Part shown: piece by piece, positions 1-5,617 of the stretch
Position numbering within the stretch: position 1 is the first letter of the stretch
Layout: each line of letters begins with the position of its first letter
Assembly (NCBI GenBank): GCA_029243845.1
Contig: JAQWRF010000248.1
Location: 1-5,617 of the forward strand
Source: Planctomycetota bacterium
GTDB taxonomy: Bacteria; Planctomycetota; UBA1135
DNA length: 5,617 bases
Direction: 5' to 3'
The notes under the pieces: model-generated
Databases searched by the model: none
Told to the model about the DNA's origin: nothing
What the model saw: only the letters and a program-made list of their open reading frames with translations
Position numbers and translations under genes: made by a program

Positions 1-1
1 G

Positions 2-643
2 GTCGCAATACCGTCGTCAATTACCTTTATCTTGATGGGCTTCGAGTCGTTTGCGATAAATGGCATCCTTAAAGACACCGCCGATTCCGTTTCATCACTC
101 GCAGCTTGGTCCATCTTCGACCGTAGCGTGCGTTTTTTAACTATGCCAATCATCGCTGCATCAGTCGCAATGTTGCCGTTGGTGGCACGTTTACAGGGCG
201 AAAACAAATCCGAGGATATCCGCTTCGAATTGCTTGCTGGCGTACGGGGATCCCTGATTTATATATTTGTTTTTGTCACGCCGATTGTTTATTTCGTCGG
301 CCCGCTAATCGCCAGTGCCTTGTCTGACTCAGCAGTCACGCAACTCGTAACTCAAGATGTAATCTACCTGGTACCGCTTGCCATTCTCGGTACCGCGCCG
401 TTTTTGTTATCGCGTGCAACATTCGACGGCTTACAACGCCCACGCCCGGCGTTAATCGCTTCAGGCGTACGCACCTTCGTCTGCGTTATTCCCCTTGCAG
501 TTTACGGTTCCATCAACCACGGCTTGCTTGGCTTAAGTCAAGTGCAAGGAATAAGCCTAGGTTACATCGCAGGTTTAATGCTCAGTAGCCTAGGCTATTG
601 GTTATGGACAACAAAAAATCTTAGTCGTCTGCAGAGTCGCTAG
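2..643 (+). CDS. MATE family efflux transporter, C-terminal part (5' end outside window)
   Basis: The frame is open to the left edge and ends at TAG 641-643, leaving 213 visible residues. The TTG at 32 and ATG at 35 lie inside a membrane segment and are not likely starts. The fragment is strongly hydrophobic with about six membrane helices, which fits the second lobe (TM7-12) of a 12-helix MATE exporter. Visible family-like signatures, counted from nt 2, are the opening helix IPSSITFILMGFESFAING, the region RSVRFLTMPIIAASVAMLP around residues 42-59, and a late segment reading FDGLQRPRPALIASGVRTF. MATE proteins sit in the inner membrane and export cationic drugs or metabolites using a Na+ or H+ gradient; the substrate cannot be told here. 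The C-terminus is short and basic (NLSRLQSR). The last 23 bp overlap the end of clpC on the opposite strand. Another MOP-superfamily flippase is a less likely alternative. Confidence 0.8.
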   Translation, partial: VAIPSSITFILMGFESFAINGILKDTADSVSSLAAWSIFDRSVRFLTMPIIAASVAMLPLVARLQGENKSEDIRFELLAGVRGSLIYIFVFVTPIVYFVGPLIASALSDSAVTQLVTQDVIYLVPLAILGTAPFLLSRATFDGLQRPRPALIASGVRTFVCVIPLAVYGSINHGLLGLSQVQGISLGYIAGLMLSSLGYWLWTTKNLSRLQSR

Positions 644-3155
644 TCGCTTTCTGCTCATCGATATCAGCTGCCTCGCTAGGTATAGCGTGGAAGCTTAGCT
701 TTTCGCCTTCTTTGTCTAAATCCATTTCAAGGAATGAACCCGACTTGACGTTGTTGCGCAACAATTCTTCCGCCATCGGGTCTTCAATATAGCGCTCAAT
801 CGCACGACGTAATGGACGCGCACCGTATTCTGAGTGGAACCCCTTATCGATTAAGAAGTCGCGAGCCGAATCACTTAAAGCAAAAGCGATTTTCTTTTCA
901 GCTAACCGATCTTCGACCTTTTCCATTTCGATATCAATGATTCGATAAAGATCGTCTTTCTGTAACGGGTTGAAAGTAATCATTTCGTCGAGACGGTTCA
1001 AGAATTCAGGACGGAATTGGCGCTGCACCTCTTCCATTATGCCTTCCTTTACGCGCTTAGTGGTGTCTTCTTCTGAAGTAGTAAAGCCGAGGCCACCACC
1101 AGCTTGCACAACATTTGCCCCAACGTTTGAGGTCATGATGATAATAGTATTTCTAAAATCAATATGACGACCAAGCGAGTCCGTTAAGCGACCCTCTTCC
1201 ATGATTTGCAACAACATGTTGTACACATCAGGATGAGCTTTTTCGATTTCGTCAAACAAAATCACACTATAAGGACGACGACGCACTTGTTCCGTAAGTT
1301 GACCGCCTTCTTCGTGGCCAACGTAGCCCGGAGGAGAACCGACCAACCTTGAGGCGTTGTGCTTCTCCATGAATTCAGACATGTCGATTGCAATCAAAGA
1401 GTCTTCGCTGCCAAACATGAACTGCGCAAGCTGCTTCGACAACCAAGTCTTGCCAACACCGGATGGCCCCAGGAACAAGAAGGAGCCCATGGGGCGGTTC
1501 GGGTCTTTAATGCCTGAGCGGCTACGACGGACGGCTCGCGCAACAGCGCTAATTGCTTCGTCTTGATTAATCACCTTCTCGGCGATTTCGTCTTCCATTT
1601 GCAATAAGCGTACGGCTTCTTCTTTAGCCAAGTTTTGCACCGGTATACCAGTCATAGCTGCAATAGTGGCAGCAATAACTTCGCGAGTCACTTCAGGGCG
1701 AGACTCGGGCTCGTTCTCGGAGTTCTTCCAGGCCGCTAAAATGTTTTCACGCTCGCGCTTAGCTTCGTAAGCTTGATCGCGATGACTTGCAGCTAACTCG
1801 AAATCTTGGTTGGCTACGGCATGCTCTTTGGCTTGCTCGTGCTCTTTGACTTTAAGATCGATAGATGCGATATCAGGTGGTGGAGTCATGCTGCCTAAAC
1901 GCAAGTGCGCGCCAGCTTCGTCGATGACATCAATCGCCTTATCAGGCAAGAAACGGTTGTTGATGTATTTGATACTTAAGTCAACGGCAGCTTCTAGAGC
2001 TTCGTCAGTGTAAGTGATTTTATGGTGATCTTCGTAACGGCTACGTAAGCCCGCCAAAATTGCCACGGTGTCGTCGCGACATGGAGGCTCGACACGCACC
2101 GATTGAAAACGGCGCTCGAGCGCACCATCTTTTTCGATGTGCTTGCGATATTCGTCGAGAGTGGTTGCGCCCACAACTTGAATGTCGCCGCGCGACAGAG
2201 CTGGCTTCAAAACGTTCGCCGCATCAATCGCACCTTCGGCACCACCGGCACCTACGAGTGTGTGGATTTCGTCGATAAACAAAATAACATTCTTTGCAGC
2301 TTTCACTTCAGCCATTACAGCCTTAATGCGTTCTTCGAATTGGCCGCGGTACTTTGTGCCTGCAACCATGCCAGGCAAGTCAAGCGAGATAATGCGCTTG
2401 TCGGCCAGGATATCTGGAGTAGTACCATTGACGATGGATTGCGCAAGGCCTTCAATGATGGCCGTTTTGCCTACACCAGGTTCACCCAACAACACGGGGT
2501 TGTTTTTTGTGCGGCGTGATAACACTTGCACAACGCGCGATATTTCACTTTCGCGACCAATGACAGGGTCGAGCTCGTTGCGACGACAAGCCTCAGTCAA
2601 ATCGCGGCCAAAGCCGTCAAGAGCTGGAGTGTTTGTCTTACTACGCGCTGGCGCAGATTCGCCGTCGTGGTGTTCGACGTGCGGCATGTCGATATCAGCC
2701 TCGCCTTCGTCGTTAGAGACACCACCGATAAATTCGATGACTGATTCACGTACTTCTTCGAGACGGCAGCCCATGGTGCGTAAAATATGCGGGGCGATGC
2801 CTTCGTTTTCACGAAGTAGGGCGAGTAGCAAGTGCTCGGTGCCAACATGACCGTGGCCAATGTTCTTTGCTTCTTCGAGAGCTAACTCTACTGCTTTCTT
2901 AGCACGCGGAGTAAACGGGACTTGCATCGACGGTTCGTGTTTAGGGCGTACTGTCAGGTTGTTGAGAACCTCTTTGCGCATTGCTTCAAGGTTCACACCG
3001 AGAGAAGTAATAACGCCAGCTGCGACGCCGTTCCCTTCTCGGATCAAACCTAGCAAAATATGCTCGGTGCCAATGTATTCGTGGTTAAGCTCTTGGGCTT
3101 CGCGGCGGGCGAATCCCATAACTTTTCTAGCTCTTTGTGTAAATCTGTCAAACAT
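621..3155 (-). CDS. clpC: ATP-dependent Clp protease ATP-binding subunit ClpC
   Basis: This 844-residue AAA+ unfoldase would form a cytosolic hexamer that threads substrates into ClpP. It has two Clp-N repeats (about 1-66 and 80-141, each with a GTEHxLL core) and a linker (about 145-180). Nucleotide-binding domain 1 has Walker A GEPGVGKT (224-231), pore loop KYRG (268-271), Walker B ILFIDEIH (291-298) and arginines 348-349. A short UVR-type middle domain (about 432-475) separates ClpC from ClpB, whose coiled coil is much longer. Domain 2 has Walker A GPSGVGKT (563-570), pore loop GYVG (610-613), Walker [11 protein letters not shown] (632-641), sensor-1 N677, arginine R721 in FLNRLDE, and sensor-2 GARPLRR (778-784). 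The ClpP-docking tripeptide LGF is at 689-691. All catalytic motifs are intact and the length is typical (B. subtilis ClpC is about 810 residues). An acidic tail follows residue 825. The ATG begins the conserved FDRFTxRARKV motif. No clear Shine-Dalgarno is seen; a small hairpin lies 8 nt upstream. It is last in the presumed murD-mcsA-clpC unit. Confidence 0.97.
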   Translation of the reverse strand: MFDRFTQRARKVMGFARREAQELNHEYIGTEHILLGLIREGNGVAAGVITSLGVNLEAMRKEVLNNLTVRPKHEPSMQVPFTPRAKKAVELALEEAKNIGHGHVGTEHLLLALLRENEGIAPHILRTMGCRLEEVRESVIEFIGGVSNDEGEADIDMPHVEHHDGESAPARSKTNTPALDGFGRDLTEACRRNELDPVIGRESEISRVVQVLSRRTKNNPVLLGEPGVGKTAIIEGLAQSIVNGTTPDILADKRIISLDLPGMVAGTKYRGQFEERIKAVMAEVKAAKNVILFIDEIHTLVGAGGAEGAIDAANVLKPALSRGDIQVVGATTLDEYRKHIEKDGALERRFQSVRVEPPCRDDTVAILAGLRSRYEDHHKITYTDEALEAAVDLSIKYINNRFLPDKAIDVIDEAGAHLRLGSMTPPPDIASIDLKVKEHEQAKEHAVANQDFELAASHRDQAYEAKRERENILAAWKNSENEPESRPEVTREVIAATIAAMTGIPVQNLAKEEAVRLLQMEDEIAEKVINQDEAISAVARAVRRSRSGIKDPNRPMGSFLFLGPSGVGKTWLSKQLAQFMFGSEDSLIAIDMSEFMEKHNASRLVGSPPGYVGHEEGGQLTEQVRRRPYSVILFDEIEKAHPDVYNMLLQIMEEGRLTDSLGRHIDFRNTIIIMTSNVGANVVQAGGGLGFTTSEEDTTKRVKEGIMEEVQRQFRPEFLNRLDEMITFNPLQKDDLYRIIDIEMEKVEDRLAEKKIAFALSDSARDFLIDKGFHSEYGARPLRRAIERYIEDPMAEELLRNNVKSGSFLEMDLDKEGEKLSFHAIPSEAADIDEQKATSDSADD
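635..648. repeat. Tandem 7-mer AGTCGCT x2 at the MATE/clpC convergent ends
   Basis: The heptamer AGTCGCT occurs twice head to tail (635-641 and 642-648). The MATE TAG stop (641-643) is formed at the junction of the two copies. On the other strand the same bases encode part of the clpC tail (ATSDS). A 7-bp duplication shifts frame, so a slippage event here could have set the present end of one or both proteins. Two copies of seven bases can also arise by chance. Confidence 0.4.
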
Positions 3156-3163
3156 GATGAATT

Positions 3164-3179
3164 TAGGCGTTTTTGCCTA
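3164..3179 (-). repeat. Small inverted repeat in the mcsA-clpC gap, next to the clpC start
   Basis: On the minus strand TAGGC-AAAAAC-GCCTA forms a 5-bp stem with a 6-nt loop, ending 8 nt before the clpC ATG. That is where a ribosome-binding site would be expected, yet no purine-rich Shine-Dalgarno is present. The stem is short, so it may be chance or may modulate clpC initiation. It has no U tract and is not a terminator. Confidence 0.35.
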
Positions 3180-3194
3180 GTACTGTATCGGCCT

Positions 3195-3746
3195 TTAACC
3201 GCCTGAACTTAAGTCTTTATTCAATTCAGACTGCAGCGCATTTATTTCGTCGCGAAGGCTTGCGCATGCCTCGTAATCTTCGCGTTTTACGGCTTGTTGT
3301 AATTGCCCATTTAGCTGCTCGAGTTGATTATCGTTACGCCAGTCGACGTGCTTAGTTTGGCCATGCAGACGCTCGAACACATCCGCCAGATAATCTTTGA
3401 ACACCAAATAGTCGTTAGGACAACCCAGGCGGCTTGTTTGTCTGAAGTCATCTAGTGTCCAGCCGCATTTATCGCAACTAAGTACGCCCTGCGCAGTTTC
3501 GCTTTTATTCGGTTTCATAGGTGATGACTTCTGGCCTTTGCTTTTCTCGGATGGAGGGAAAAGCGCTTTAGTTAAAACACTAATAACCTGCGGGAAACTT
3601 TCGGTGTTAGCGACGTTTAAGCCACTTTTTTGCGCACATCGTGAGCAAAAAGCGCTATTTGCAAATACCGGAACCCCATCAGACCCGTACGTTACGTCGA
3701 GCTGATGCACAGTGGCGGCAAATTTATTGCAGGCTTGGCACTTCAT
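3195..3746 (-). CDS. mcsA: McsA-like zinc-finger / UVR-motif protein, probable ClpC partner
   Basis: This 183-residue cytosolic protein has the McsA architecture. The N-terminal zinc-finger cysteines are C3-x2-C6 and C34-x2-C37. A low-complexity Lys/Ser/Pro linker spans about 64-88, then a second finger starts at C91-x2-C94 (CDKCGWTLDDFR). It continues as RLGCPNDYLVF with only C109, because the expected last cysteine is D112. A C-terminal UVR coiled coil spans about 140-177. In Firmicutes McsA modulates CtsR and activates the arginine kinase McsB in control of ClpC. Here it lies 39 nt upstream of clpC with no mcsB between, so a direct role with ClpC is the inference. The GCPxDY form is, from memory, common outside Firmicutes. 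The start is fixed by the family pattern: the first CxxC falls at residues 3-6, as in B. subtilis McsA. No good ribosome-binding site is visible. The 29-nt gap from murD contains the end of a 7-bp inverted repeat. Confidence is high for the family and moderate for the role. Confidence 0.85.
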   Translation of the reverse strand: MKCQACNKFAATVHQLDVTYGSDGVPVFANSAFCSRCAQKSGLNVANTESFPQVISVLTKALFPPSEKSKGQKSSPMKPNKSETAQGVLSCDKCGWTLDDFRQTSRLGCPNDYLVFKDYLADVFERLHGQTKHVDWRNDNQLEQLNGQLQQAVKREDYEACASLRDEINALQSELNKDLSSGG

Positions 3747-3765
3747 GCGTCAAATAGCTGTCAGT

Positions 3766-3782
3766 AGCGTGATGGTCACGCT
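3766..3782. repeat. Perfect 7-bp inverted repeat across the murD stop codon
   Basis: AGCGTGA (3766-3772) and TCACGCT (3776-3782) are exact inverted copies around a 3-nt centre. The murD TGA (3778-3776) lies in one arm. In RNA this is a compact hairpin starting 20 nt before the mcsA ATG. It is not followed by a U run, so it does not look like an intrinsic terminator. It could be a processing or mRNA-stability hairpin, a translational-coupling element or a protein-binding dyad; which of these is not shown. Confidence 0.5.
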
Positions 3783-5092
3783 TTACTAACAGGTATATCT
3801 TCGGTTAATTTAAGGAAAAGTTGCGCACGTTCGCTGAAATTATTAAATTCGTCAAAAGAGGAAAAAGACGGCGAAAATAGCAGTGTTTCGTCAGATTGCA
3901 GGCCAGAAAGTGCCCTTTCTGCCGCAATTTCGAAGTTTTCGTGAAAAGCGTAGTCGGTTTTCGTTTTATCACACAATTGAGCAAGACGTAGCCCGCCCGC
4001 ACCATGCAAATGTAGACGGGTTTTCTTGCCCAAGGCACTCATAATATCGGATAAATCTAAGGACTTGTCTTTACCGCCAGCCAGCAGCACTTTCTTGCCC
4101 TCAATAGAATATAAAGCAGCAGCCGTTGGTGTGGGATGGGTGGCCACACCGTTATCAATAATCACTCGATCGTGAATATCGACAAAGCGCTGCATGCGAT
4201 GCTCAAGCCCAGGGTACTGATTCAGTCCGACACACTCGCGCCCTAGAATGCGCAGCGATCTCAAGGCAGCGAACATCGATGGCATGCGGAAGGATTCGGT
4301 GAAGGGTAGGTCTGCGGCGCTAAGGTCGAAGTCGTTGATTTTCCAGCCATCAAGCTCTTCCCAATTGCCCTTGGCGGCGCGCGACCAATGCGTGGACTCG
4401 GCGTCACCACCAGCGATTAAGGCAAAGCAGCTGTCATCTTGGTATTCGAGCAGCCGGCGCTTGGCGGCAGCATAGGATTCTAGGTCGCCATGACGATCAA
4501 GGTGGTCGATGCCGAAGCAAGTCAGGACAGCAACTTTAGGCCACGCCGGTGGCGCAATCAGCCTCTCGCATTGAAACGACGACATCTCGAGCACAATCGT
4601 TTCGAGGTCGGGGCGACTTAGCACCTGCTCTAAGAACGAGCCGCCTAAATTGCCTGCCAACAAAGTGTTCTCGCCAAGCAAGTGATGCAATAGCGACGCG
4701 CAAGTTGATTTGCCGTGCGTGCCGGTGATGGCGATGGTTGGAATATTGGCGCTACATGCAATCGCGAGATTGATTTCGGTAGTCAACTCACAGTTATGCT
4801 TACGAGCCAAATCCCAGATGGGCGCTTCGTTGGGCACGGCCGGGTTTACAACGACCACGTCGGCTTGTTCAAACAGAGACTCAGGGTGCTCTTCAAAAAC
4901 GAAATCAATGGCATATCCAGCTAAGCTATTGATACTGGTTTCAAGCTTGGACGCCGGCCGCAAATCACTTACGGTAACCTTGGCGCCTAATTCATGAAGT
5001 GCGCGGGCGCATCCTGCTCCTCCGCCGAAAGAGCCTAGGCCAAGAATTAATACTTGTCGGTTCTTGAGATCGGCCGGATGGATGAGATTCAT
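3776..5092 (-). CDS. murD: UDP-N-acetylmuramoylalanine--D-glutamate ligase (MurD), divergent
   Basis: MurD adds D-glutamate to UDP-MurNAc-L-alanine with ATP, in the cytosolic stage of peptidoglycan synthesis. The 438 residues equal the usual length. Visible in order: Rossmann-like loop ILGLGSFGGG (16-25), P-loop GTHGKST (124-130), GNLGGS (147-152), LEMSSFQ with E169 (168-174), DHLDRHG with the metal-site His197, AAAK with K211 as the likely carbamylated lysine, LEHR (296-299), GGKDKS (339-344) and the D-Glu-side loop SPSFSSFDEFNNF (407-419). Oddities: the P-loop has His as in MurC; the central GxHNxxN motif is absent (ESFRMPSMFAAL at 266-277); and the family DSKATN motif reads NGVATH (314-319), lacking its lysine. 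The catalytic core is therefore present but the nucleotide and C-terminal contacts differ. The ATG is the only start possible: no GTG or TTG precedes the Rossmann motif, and the in-frame upstream sequence is the tRNA. Only 7 nt separate it from the tRNA CCA end, with no Shine-Dalgarno. A MurD paralogue of altered substrate is the alternative. Confidence 0.87.
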   Translation of the reverse strand: MNLIHPADLKNRQVLILGLGSFGGGAGCARALHELGAKVTVSDLRPASKLETSINSLAGYAIDFVFEEHPESLFEQADVVVVNPAVPNEAPIWDLARKHNCELTTEINLAIACSANIPTIAITGTHGKSTCASLLHHLLGENTLLAGNLGGSFLEQVLSRPDLETIVLEMSSFQCERLIAPPAWPKVAVLTCFGIDHLDRHGDLESYAAAKRRLLEYQDDSCFALIAGGDAESTHWSRAAKGNWEELDGWKINDFDLSAADLPFTESFRMPSMFAALRSLRILGRECVGLNQYPGLEHRMQRFVDIHDRVIIDNGVATHPTPTAAALYSIEGKKVLLAGGKDKSLDLSDIMSALGKKTRLHLHGAGGLRLAQLCDKTKTDYAFHENFEIAAERALSGLQSDETLLFSPSFSSFDEFNNFSERAQLFLKLTEDIPVSKA

Positions 5093-5099
5093 AAGGTGC

Positions 5100-5191
5100 T
5101 GGCGGAGAGAGAGGGATTTGAACCCTCGGAACCGTCAAAACGGTTCAACACCTTAGCAAGGTGCCGCATTCGGCCACTCTGCCATCTCTCC
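5100..5191 (-). tRNA. tRNA-Ser, anticodon GCU (reads AGC/AGU), CCA encoded
   Basis: On the minus strand a full class II tRNA folds by hand. The 7-bp acceptor pairs GGAGAGA with TCTCTCC. The 3-bp D stem is GCA/TGC, with the loop AGTGGCCGAA typical of serine tRNAs. The anticodon stem GCACC/GGTGT holds loop TTGCTAA with anticodon GCT at 5157-5155. The long variable arm has a perfect 6-bp stem, GAACCG/CGGTTC (5146-5141 with 5134-5129). The T arm is GAGGG-TTCAAAT-CCCTC. The discriminator G73 is at 5103 and a genomically encoded CCA occupies 5102-5100. The long variable arm and G73 are serine identity elements, agreeing with the anticodon. It is the first gene of a presumed unit with murD, which starts 7 nt after the CCA. 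Confidence 0.97.
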
Positions 5192-5205
5192 AGGCAAGCG
5201 CCCAA

Positions 5206-5234
5206 AGTGTAGCGGTGCGGTCTTTATTAGACAA
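5206..5234 (-). promoter_or_regulatory. Sigma70-type promoter for tRNA-Ser (and probably murD-mcsA-clpC)
   Basis: Reading the minus strand, -35 TTGTCT (5234-5229) and -10 TACACT (5211-5206) are separated by exactly 17 nt. The -10 is followed by a GC-rich stretch TTGGGCGC, the kind of discriminator associated with stringent control of stable-RNA promoters in E. coli. The tRNA 5' end is 14 nt past the -10 box, so the expected start near 5199 would leave a leader of about 7 nt for RNase P to remove. No other equally good promoter was seen in the short gaps before mcsA or clpC. This is a prediction by consensus match only. Confidence 0.65.
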
Positions 5235-5255
5235 TAGATTAGTTAAGATGTCTTC

Positions 5256-5617
5256 ATGAATGAAGCGCTTAAAAACGTGTCTGATTTTCGAGAGCTGTTA
5301 TGCCATCGCCGATCCATCCGCCACTTTTCTGACCAGCCGGTGGCGTCCTCACTAATTGAAGAAGTGGTGAGATGTGCGGCGACGGCTCCGAGTGGGGCGA
5401 ACAAACAACCCTGGCGATTCGTGTGTGTCAGGGATCCTGAATTAAAGAAGAAAATACGGATGGCCGCCGAAGTAGAAGAGCGTGAGTTTTATGAGAGCCG
5501 CGCCACCGAGCAATGGAAAGAGGACTTGGCGCCGCTCGGAACAGATGCTGACAAATCTTTTTTGGAAGTCGCACCATGGTTAGTGGTTGTATTCAAGTTA
5601 GTGAAGGGCGATGACGG
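5256..5617 (+). CDS. Nitroreductase-fold flavoprotein, iodotyrosine deiodinase-like (3' end outside window)
   Basis: The first 120 codons are visible. The ATG at 5256 is the first start after an in-frame TAA at 5244-5246. The N-terminus has the FMN-binding RRSIRHF motif (18-24) and then TAPSGANKQPWRFVCV (43-58), hallmarks of the nitroreductase superfamily. The next part, EEREFY (74-79), W87, DL (90-91), K100 and a VAPWLVVVFK strand (105-114), matches iodotyrosine deiodinase rather than NfsA/NfsB. The lid residues Glu157, Tyr161 and Lys182 of human IYD correspond by spacing (4 and 21 residues) to E75, Y79 and K100. IYD-type enzymes reductively dehalogenate halotyrosines using FMN; a true bacterial substrate cannot be fixed from sequence. 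It is divergent from the tRNA, with 64 nt between them. No strong Shine-Dalgarno and no convincing plus-strand promoter were found. The C-terminal FMN-contacting part is not visible. Confidence 0.85.
   Translation, partial: MNEALKNVSDFRELLCHRRSIRHFSDQPVASSLIEEVVRCAATAPSGANKQPWRFVCVRDPELKKKIRMAAEVEEREFYESRATEQWKEDLAPLGTDADKSFLEVAPWLVVVFKLVKGDD

Noticed and set aside
586..597. Perfect 12-bp palindrome TAGCCTAGGCTA, with related CCTAGG sites at 556-561 and 5034-5039
   Set aside because: The two copies in the MATE gene both encode Ser-Leu-Gly-Tyr with the same codons, so they are explained by protein sequence; the third lies in the murD Rossmann codons. No spacing pattern suggests an operator.
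32..643. Start of the MATE gene at TTG 32 or ATG 35
   Set aside because: The same frame continues without a stop to the window edge and encodes conserved membrane residues before it; the true start lies outside.
631..654. Inverted repeat GCAGA...TCTGC at the convergent gene ends as a bidirectional terminator
   Set aside because: The stem is only 5 bp with a 14-nt loop and there is no T run on either side.
2182..2850. Open frame of 222 codons on the plus strand opposite clpC
   Set aside because: It is antisense to the well-conserved clpC domain 1 and N-terminal repeats, its translation resembles no family, and long open antisense frames are expected opposite a gene with this codon bias. The other antisense frames in clpC and murD were dropped for the same reason.
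3182..3210. Possible promoter before clpC (minus-strand TACAGT at 3187-3182)
   Set aside because: No acceptable -35 hexamer is found at 16-18 nt upstream, and no CtsR-type direct heptads or CIRCE inverted repeat is present, so a separate clpC promoter is not supported.
5248..5259. Three-codon frame ATG TCT TCA TGA whose stop overlaps the flavoprotein ATG
   Set aside because: Such minimal frames arise easily by chance, there is no ribosome-binding site before it, and nothing else supports a leader peptide.
1..5617. Hidden defence, mobile or CRISPR-like system
   Set aside because: Nearly all bases fall in recognisable housekeeping or metabolic genes. No transposase, integrase, att-like duplication at the tRNA or spaced repeats are visible; the tRNA 3' end is followed at once by murD, so it is not an occupied integration site on that side.

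Overview
The window looks like an ordinary chromosomal segment of a bacterium with a peptidoglycan pathway. Base composition appears balanced, near 50% GC by eye (not counted). Three traits lean towards Planctomycetota or a relative: the MurD N-terminus with a Gly-Gly-Gly Rossmann loop (ILGLGSFGGG), the McsA-type zinc protein whose last cysteine pair reads GCPNDY, and the lack of clear Shine-Dalgarno sequences before any start codon. This placement is an inference from remembered family patterns, not a search.

Layout, left to right. Positions 2-643 (+) hold the C-terminal half of a MATE-type multidrug/organic-cation exporter. It converges on, and overlaps by 23 bp, the 3' end of clpC. From there to 5191 everything is on the minus strand and transcribed leftwards: tRNA-Ser(GCU) (5191-5100), murD (5092-3776), an mcsA-like zinc/UVR protein gene (3746-3195) and clpC (3155-621). 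The gaps are 7, 29 and 39 nt, so one transcription unit is plausible. It would be driven by a good sigma70-type promoter just upstream of the tRNA (-35 TTGTCT, 17 nt, -10 TACACT on the minus strand). Divergently, from 5256 (+), begins a nitroreductase-fold flavoprotein that runs off the window and carries the residue pattern of iodotyrosine deiodinase.

Working together: ClpC is a two-ring-domain AAA+ unfoldase that feeds ClpP. The McsA-like protein is probably its partner or adaptor, and both carry a closely matching UVR segment. McsB, the arginine kinase that accompanies McsA in Firmicutes, is not encoded between them. MurD adds D-glutamate to UDP-MurNAc-L-Ala. Its coupling to a serine tRNA only 7 nt upstream, and its departures from canonical MurD motifs, are the most unusual points here. 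There is no mobile element, CRISPR array or defence-type cassette in the window, and no gene-free stretch longer than about 65 nt.
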